Source of the DNA: Anastrepha obliqua
Taxonomy: Eukaryota > Arthropoda > Insecta > Diptera > Tephritidae
NCBI RefSeq assembly: GCF_027943255.1
Contig: NC_072893.1
Location: forward strand, 133,299,784 to 133,363,783
Length of the DNA stretch: 64,000 nt
Reading direction: 5' to 3'
Of the stretch, positions 58,183-64,000 are shown piece by piece. A model generated the notes under the pieces. It searched no databases, had not been told where the DNA came from, and saw only the letters and a list, made by a program, of their open reading frames with translations. The position numbers and the translations under genes were made by a program. Each line of letters starts with the position of its first letter. Position 1 is the stretch's first letter.

Positions 58183-59004
58183 TTCCTATCCACACACGTC
58201 CATACGTCCACACGCAAGTCCTCTTCTTTCAGGGAACTTCCAATAGTATAACATCAGTTTGTCAGTGAAATGCACAAAAATACCATTGCCGACATATTTA
58301 AAAATCACGAAATGGACACTGAAGTAACACAACAAAACTTCACTGTGTTGGACTTGTCTGAGAAGGCCAATTTGAGACTAAGAGAACGATTCTTAATTTT
58401 CCATAGCCACTGATACATAACTGATGTGTGTAAATTGACCTTAAATCAATGTCACATCCACATCCCGGGAAGCAAGACAATTAAAAATATGTGGGAAAAA
58501 GCGCAGGAGCGGGAGAATAGCTGACTGAGTGCTTGGACCCCACAAATCTAATCTACATAAATCTAAGACAACTACTCAGCACCGTTTCCATTTCGGGTCC
58601 AATAACCATAGAGATAACAAAGAAACGTAATAGCTCAGGTGATGATTTATCAGTATCCAATAGAGGTCAATGTATATGATAGGTCGAGTAGTATATTTCC
58701 CTTCCGTCAGTCTTTACACTACTCCAATATCAACAAGAAGCCTTTAACCGCTAATGGCAAAAGTCGTAAGATAAATAAGGAGAATCTAATCTGTTTGTCC
58801 AAGGTAACTGCCTGCGGCTATCAGCTTCCTAAAGCGGGATTAAAGGACTCTTAATCCTGACTCTCATATCCTGTAACGAGACTTTCTGGATAGCTACCAA
58901 TGAACGATCATAGCTGGAATCATCATCTGCGATTGAAGCATAGAGCCTCAAGGCGACATAGCGCATAATAATAAATATTTACCATATTTTCTTTCTTTTT
59001 CTTT

Positions 59005-59062
59005 TACCTTATTATATTCTTTTACCTTATTTATATTCTTTTACCTTATTTATACTTTATAT
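59005..59062. repeat. About 21-bp tandem repeat, near 3 units
   Basis: Units of TATTCTTTTACCTTATTTA repeat with one short unit. Confidence 0.7.
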
Positions 59063-59752
59063 TTGGAGCATAGAGCGCCATCGAAAAACCACCACTGAAC
59101 CCTCCCCGAGGGTGCCGGCTGGTAATAAATACCACAGTTTTCCTATTTTCAGGAGGTACTTAGCTAAGTTAAGGGTACTATGGGTAGGGTTCGATACTCC
59201 TCAATAGTACAGCACTACTCAACGTACTTTTAACGTGGTCGGGGGTGAAGGGCTAGATTAAGGTGTGATGCTACCCGTGCCGAGAACCTGTCAGGCTTGG
59301 GGCCCTTCTAATAAATAACCAAGTCTCGAACGGAGCTTACGGATAACTGGCGCCCTCCGTAATAACTAGCCTTACCCGTGTAGTTCGGAGCTATGCACGG
59401 GCGGACATCTTTTCTCCGACACTCGTGGGTCCAAAATGCAGAGTCTTAATTCAAAAACAAACAAAAAAAAGGAGATCGGTCCTCCTTCTAACAGACCGAT
59501 AGGAACAATCAGTTCCGCAATATGAGCAACGGTCGCACCGAGCTCAAAGAAAACACCATCCATCGGCTTAATAAGTCGATATAAGCAAATAGCGACAGCC
59601 ACACCGAAAGCGAGGCCAGTAGCTACACAATCAGTACTGGACACAGATCCAAGTACAAGTAGACGTGCACTAGCCCGGCAGTCAACTGCGATTCAGCCCC
59701 CAAAAACGGTCCCGACCGGAAGCACTGCTACTGCTAGCTCCCGTACCAAAGG

Positions 59753-60706
59753 ATGACCGCTTGTAAGGGTGGTAGACCCAGCGAAAGGAGCTACCAGGAT
59801 CGCAGAAACGCCGCAAGGCTCCTAAGGAGGGTGTACGAAACTCACCCAAAGGAAAGCGAAATGTCACAGGAGTTGCAAGAAGCGATTGAAAGAGCGAAAG
59901 CGATCATTCCTGATTTGAACCCCGACCTTAAGCCCGTACAATCTGCTCCAAAACGACAACGGTGCTTGGAAGAAAATAAGCCAAACGCAAAAAGGCATAA
60001 AGCAATTGGCGTGACGCCCAGAAAATCATTTGCGGAGGTTGCAAAATACCGCATTATTATAGGAGTTCTACGCGAAAACCATCCTGAAGGTATGATCCCC
60101 AAGGCCCAATGGAAATGGATTGAGGCCGAGCTAACGAAAGTGGCACTGAAGGTTATTCTGGAGAACCCCGGCCCCCCGCCTGCGTGCGAAGATTTAGGCT
60201 GGCACAAAGGCCAGATAAAAATAATAGCGTGTGACGATGAGAGATCGGTTCAGGTATACAAAGAGCCCATCTTCAAATTCGGCGAAGTGTACCCGAATGC
60301 CAAGCTAGTTGTCGTGGACAGGAAGAATATTCCGTCCAGGCCGCGAGCAAGGGTCTGGTTACCTTCAACTGTCGAAGACCCGGTAGAGATAATGAAGCTA
60401 ATTCGGGTCTGCAATCCGGACATCCCAACGCAGGAGTGGAGATACGTAAAAACACTAAGCAACAAGAACAGCGTGGAAGAATCGAAGGAACAGAAGCGCG
60501 CCAACATGCAGGCTCTCCTGCTCTTGACCGAAAACTCAATTGAACCGTTAGCGAAATGCGATGGGCAATGAGATACCGTTTTGTAAAAGTAAAGCTTCAC
60601 ATCTACAAAACTGATACGGAAGCAATAGAGTTCCTCACCACGAAGTACGAAGCCCATGAGCGAATTAGAGCCCATGAGCGAAACAGAGCCAATGAGAGAA
60701 AGTAAT
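59753..60706 (+). pseudogene. LINE ORF1 protein (DUF4780-like), frameshifted
   Basis: The open part (59753-60571) reads SYQDRRNAARLLRRVYETHP, a basic Pro/Lys linker, then a domain with WKWIEAELTKVALKVI, GWHKGQIKIIACDDERSVQV, RPRARVWLPSTVEDP, ending ALLLLTENSIEPLAKCDG. That ending resembles the DUF4780 domain found in insect retroelement ORF1 proteins. One frameshift at about 60560 moves the reading to YRFVKVKLHIYKTDTEAIEF and then to a C-terminal run of AHERIRAHERNRANERK repeats ending near 60706. Likely the RNA-binding chaperone ORF1p. Confidence 0.6.
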
Positions 60707-60734
60707 AACGCTAACAGCTGACGCATCTTCTTCA

Positions 60735-61400
60735 GATAAACCTACACCACTGTAAGGAAGCCTGCCTTGCCCTCCTGGATCGTCTGGCAGAAGATCAGCC
60801 AGATGTAGTCCTCATCCAGGAACCCTGGGTACGGAATGGCGAAATCTGCGGCTTGAGGACATCAGGTTACAAGGTATATAAGACCAATTGTGAAGGTACT
60901 AAAAGAGCATGCATAATTTCAAAAACACATTTACGATTCCAAATTTCAGTAACGCAGATACTACGACTGTTAGCTGGGAAGTGAGCGGAAGCAACATCTG
61001 GCTAACCTCGTTTTATTTTGCCGGAGACGACACAGGTCCACTGCCGTCGCCGCTGATAAGAAATCTTGTGGAAGACTGCAAAGCACACAATCGCGAACTA
61101 GTTCTAGGAGGTGACGCCAATGCCCACCATACCGGATACAAACGAACGTAGTGAGTCTCTCTTTAATTATATCATATGTAGTAAGCTTTTCGTGTGTAAC
61201 AAAGGCAACGAACCCACATTTATTACGCGCAATAGACAAGAAGTTCTTGATATTATGCTAGCATGTCACACCCTCTACGGAAAGATGACGCTAAATAGAA
61301 AAAAAATTCGGGGGAAACAGCTCACGGGCCCCGCCTGCCAGCAGGAACTTGAAAAAGACCAATTGGCAAATATATAAACGGAAACTTAAGGAAAGACTTC
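60735..61400 (+). pseudogene. LINE ORF2: apurinic-type endonuclease domain, multiple frameshifts
   Basis: Pieces in different frames: LQINLHHCKEACLALLDRLA, DVVLIQEPWVRNGEICGLR (catalytic QEPW), GSNIWLTSFYFAGDD, LVLGGDANAHHTGY (GDxNAHH motif), SESLFNYIICSKLFVCNKGN and PTFITRNRQEVLDIMLA. This is the exo-endonuclease-phosphatase fold of jockey/R1-type ORF2. At least three frameshifts. Confidence 0.8.
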
Positions 61401-61499
61401 CTAATTTCCGAATTATCACTATTGAAGATAGAGAATCACTGAACAAACACGTACAAATCCTTACGGAGGTTTGTAGAACTGCGCTAATAAGGCCTACCC

Positions 61500-62012
61500 T
61501 ATAATTAAGTATAAGGGGAAGAAAAAGCCATCCTGGTGGTCAGAAGACCTGACAACATTAAGAAATGGCAGCAGAAGACATTTTAATAGAGCGAAAGCGA
61601 CACGAGAGGGTAAAGACTGGGACTGCTATTGCAGTAAGCTAAGAATTTACAAAAAAGAAGTTAGAAAAGCAAAAAGGTCTGGTTGGAGAACGTTCTGTGG
61701 AGAAATCGAAGGAACCACAGAGGCGTAAAATCCTTTCACTGCGTAAAATCCTTAAAAAAAAAAACACTTTTACTCCGGATACCTTCAAAAACCGGATAAG
61801 AGTTGGACTATCTCGGACACACACTTTCCCAGCAACGAATCATCTAACGTATAAATCAACAATAGTACAGAAAGACCTAATTCTGACATTGAAGAAATAA
61901 TCACTGAATCCAGGATAACCTGGACAGTGAACACCTTCAAACTATTTAAATCACCGGGTCCAGATGGATTATTCCCGCCCCAAATACAACATTCACTCAA
62001 TTATATTATGGA
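61500..62012 (+). pseudogene. LINE ORF2: linker before reverse transcriptase
   Basis: KYKGKKKPSWWSEDLTTLRN, then RRHFNRAKATREGKDWDCYC, then KKEVRKAKRSGWRTFCGEIE. After frame changes VNTFKLFKSPGPDGLFPPQI (the 'K.PGPDGI.P' block), then SLNYIM at the insertion point. It continues in phase at 63403 with EWLTAIFKAALKLKSVPSVW. Confidence 0.75.
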
Positions 62013-63360
62013 TACAGACCTATAAGTCTACTACCAGTATTATCAAAAATTTTTGAAAAGTTGCTTTTTGACAGAATCGATCCCATTATACAAAAGGACA
62101 AAATAATACCTTGCCACCAATTCGGATTCAGGCAAAAACATTCCACCATCCAACAAGTTCACAGAGTTACAAACAAAATTTTAGAAGACATCGATAAAAA
62201 ACGAACGTGTGAAGCAGTATATCTCGACGTGGCCAAAGCTTTTGACACAGTATGGCACGCAGGACTTCTACAAAAACTCTTGACTTATTTACCAACAGAC
62301 TACTACGAACTAATGAAAAGTTATATAACTGGAAGACAATTTTATGTAAAATTCGAAGATAAGTATTCTGATATACTAACAATGGAAGCAGGTGTACCGC
62401 AAGGTAGTGTCCTTGGGCCGCTTCTGTACCTTCTTTACACTGCTGATATCCCTACACCGGCAACTAAGAATTCTCTAATAGCAACATTCGCAGACGACAC
62501 TGTCCTGTTAGCATCAGACAAAGACCCAAGAACGGCTGCTTATAAACTTCAGGAATTACTTGACAACACCACTGAATGGTTCGAGAAATGGGGAATCAAA
62601 ATAAACGAAGATAAAACCGCCCACGTCACATACACTAACAAGAGAAAAAAACAATACAATCCAATATTCATAAAGAATAAACAAATCCACCACGACACAA
62701 GGGCAAAATACTTGGGTATGATTATAGACAATAAACTTAACTGGAAGTTACACATTGGACAAAAACGACGCGAAATCAAGACTAGGTTTAAACAACTTCA
62801 TTGGCTTTTGGGAAAGAATTCAACGCTCTCACTAGAAAATAAGATACTAATATACAAAGTAATTATAACACCAATATGGAAATATGGCTCAGAGCTTTGG
62901 GGAACTGCCAGCAGAACAAATATAAAAATTATACAACAAACGCAAAATAAGATACTCCGTATAATATCAAAAGCAGAGTGGTATATACTAAATGATAACA
63001 TCCATCGAGAACTTAAAGTAAAAACAGTCCATGAAGAAATACGCAACAACAGCTTAAGACACACAAACCGACTACTAGAACATTCTAACAGGGAAATTCG
63101 GCAACTTCCATTAAAAGAGGAAACCGAGACGAGGAGACTTAAGCGCAAACGACCAACTGACCTGCAGATGTAAATGGTGTCACAATTTTATGAATATATT
63201 TATTCATTAAATAATTGAATTAATTAAATATAGAGTTAATTTTTGTTTTTTTTTCTTAGATAAATGTATATAGTGGTATTGGCTTCTAAATACTGTTGAA
63301 ACCCAAAAAGAAAGAAAAATTGTAAATATTTTAAGTTGAAATAGAAACAATAATAAAGGG

Positions 63361-63395
<35 letters not shown>
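62013..63395 (+). mobile_element. 5'-truncated jockey-like LINE inserted in the older LINE
   Basis: Begins in the reverse-transcriptase domain and ends in a run of 31 A (63364-63394). TATTATGGA occurs at 62004-62012 and 63396-63404 as TSD. It splits the older LINE between codons of its ORF2. The RT frame is still open, so the insertion is younger than its host. Confidence 0.88.
62016..63173 (+). CDS. jockey-type reverse transcriptase (ORF2 C-terminal part)
   Basis: About 385 residues in one open frame, starting YRPISLLPVLSKIFEKLLFD with no own start. Motifs in order: QFGFRQKHSTIQQVHRVTN, AVYLDVAKAFDTVWHAGLLQ (first catalytic Asp), AGVPQGSVLGPLLYLLYTAD, IATFADDTVLLASD (catalytic FADD, intact), WGIKINEDKTAHV, and YLGMIIDNKLNWKLHI. 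The end is LEHSNREIRQLPLKEETETR and TDLQM. Endonuclease and ORF1 are missing, so the copy is not autonomous. Confidence 0.9.
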   Translation, partial: RPISLLPVLSKIFEKLLFDRIDPIIQKDKIIPCHQFGFRQKHSTIQQVHRVTNKILEDIDKKRTCEAVYLDVAKAFDTVWHAGLLQKLLTYLPTDYYELMKSYITGRQFYVKFEDKYSDILTMEAGVPQGSVLGPLLYLLYTADIPTPATKNSLIATFADDTVLLASDKDPRTAAYKLQELLDNTTEWFEKWGIKINEDKTAHVTYTNKRKKQYNPIFIKNKQIHHDTRAKYLGMIIDNKLNWKLHIGQKRREIKTRFKQLHWLLGKNSTLSLENKILIYKVIITPIWKYGSELWGTASRTNIKIIQQTQNKILRIISKAEWYILNDNIHRELKVKTVHEEIRNNSLRHTNRLLEHSNREIRQLPLKEETETRRLKRKRPTDLQM

Positions 63396-63396
<1 letters not shown>

Positions 63397-64000
63397 ATTA
63401 TGGAATGGTTAACGGCTATATTCAAGGCTGCTCTGAAACTTAAAAGTGTCCCATCAGTATGGAAAGAAGTAAAAGTTGTCTTTATTCTTAAAGCGGCAAA
63501 AAGTTCACACACAACACCTAAGGATTTTAGGCCAATTAGCCTATCCTCTTTTTTGGTAAAAAGATTAGAAAGAATAATAGAAGAGCATATTAAGGGTAAC
63601 ATCAGCCCTAATAAGCTTAGTATCTCACAACCTGCCTACTGTAAAGGGAAATCTACGGAAACAGCACTTAACTCACTTGTTACAGAAATCGAGAAGACAA
63701 TTTATAATAAAGAATTCACACTGGTAGCCTTCCTTGATATCGAGGGCGCGTTCAACAACATCTTACCGGATATCATAATAAATGCACTGACGGATTTCGG
63801 GATCTCTGGCGCTCTGGTTGAGTTCATCAAAAACATGCTCTTGAGCAGATTTGTTGACACAACCCTAGGGACCTAAAATATCAAGAAAAAAGTTAGCATA
63901 GGAACCCCTCAAGGCGGTGTGCTGTCGCCTCTCCTATGGGTGCTAGCATTAAACTCCTTGCTAAAGAGCCTAGAGGAGAGAAGACAATACGTCGTAGCAT
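63396..64000 (+). pseudogene. Older LINE resumes: ORF2 reverse transcriptase, runs off the window
   Basis: EWLTAIFKAALKLKSVPSVW, then PKDFRPISLSSFLVKRLERI, GKSTETALNSLVTEIEKTIY, VAFLDIEGAFNNILPD (first catalytic Asp), a TAA at about 63874, then VSIGTPQGGVLSPLLWVLAL and a cut at the window edge before the FADD box. 'LDIEGAFNN' and 'TPQGGVLSPLLW' separate this family from the inserted element. Confidence 0.85.

Larger units (their letters stand above)
57226..59090. other. Upstream of the distal IP3K2 exon; possible 5' UTR exon and promoter
   Basis: 57226-57260 is a strong minus-strand acceptor and pyrimidine tract. GC-richer sequence at 57480-57780 could be the distal promoter. From 58271 a 46-codon plus-strand frame (MHKNTIADIFKNHEMDTEVT...) and scattered coding-like pieces to 58860 suggest an old unidentified element. 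Confidence 0.35.
59095..62012 (+). mobile_element. Two-ORF LINE (jockey group), 5' part, degraded
   Basis: 5' UTR-like sequence (59095-59520), a broken start of ORF1 (from about 59523), ORF1 core (59753-60571), then ORF2 with endonuclease (about 60735-61300), linker (about 61510-61730) and the approach to reverse transcriptase. It is interrupted at 62012 by another LINE and resumes at 63396. Confidence 0.75.

Noticed and set aside
1..64000. CRISPR arrays, bacterial operons, rRNA or true tRNA genes
   Set aside because: None present. The tRNA-like A and B boxes all belong to SINE copies, and gene structure is clearly that of an insect.

Overview
This is an AT-rich nuclear fragment from a higher fly. 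A tephritid fruit fly is most likely. The coding sequence is intron-rich with short fly-type introns. The two host genes match Drosophila trol (perlecan) and IP3K2 in domain order and sequence. The mobile elements (tRNA-derived SINE, DD41D mariners, an RTE-like LINE, jockey-group LINEs, a Helitron) suit a tephritid. The species call is inference.

Layout. 1-2892: noncoding, presumably a trol intron, with a group of TATCGAT-type sites. 2893-10961 (+): 3' end of trol, covering two Ig domains, three laminin G domains and EGF modules, then a 4.9 kb intron and a short last coding exon. A likely cassette exon (6165-6460) lies in that intron and carries what looks like a one-base frame disruption. 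12.2-13.2 kb: LINE and SINE debris. 57016-14557 (-): IP3K2, convergent with trol. Four 3' exons encode the whole inositol-polyphosphate kinase domain. Three separate 5' coding exons (57016-56768, 33825-32959 and 24221-24111) all end in phase 0, the phase required by the common exon at 16170, so they look like alternative first exons spread over about 40 kb.

The introns hold transposon debris: a 5'-truncated RTE-like LINE with a 14-bp target-site duplication (TSD), a second older copy, six SINE copies plus two fragments, two internally deleted DD41D mariners (one with a SINE inserted in its 3' terminal inverted repeat), a shortened Helitron carrying an unidentified ORF, a near-perfect 43/42-bp hairpin, and many LINE protein fragments. 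A paired DRE plus E-box at 37.56 kb looks like a housekeeping-type promoter inside the IP3K2 intron.

59.1-64.0 kb (+): a degraded two-ORF LINE interrupted by a younger, poly(A)-tailed jockey-like LINE (62013-63395).

The two host genes are not known to act together: perlecan is a basement-membrane proteoglycan and IP3K2 phosphorylates Ins(1,4,5)P3 in the cytoplasm. The most interesting signal among the mobile elements is that the SINE and the RTE-like LINE share their 3' tail (CTCGGCCAAA, hairpin, CGCGCCAATTA), which points to a SINE/LINE mobilisation pair.
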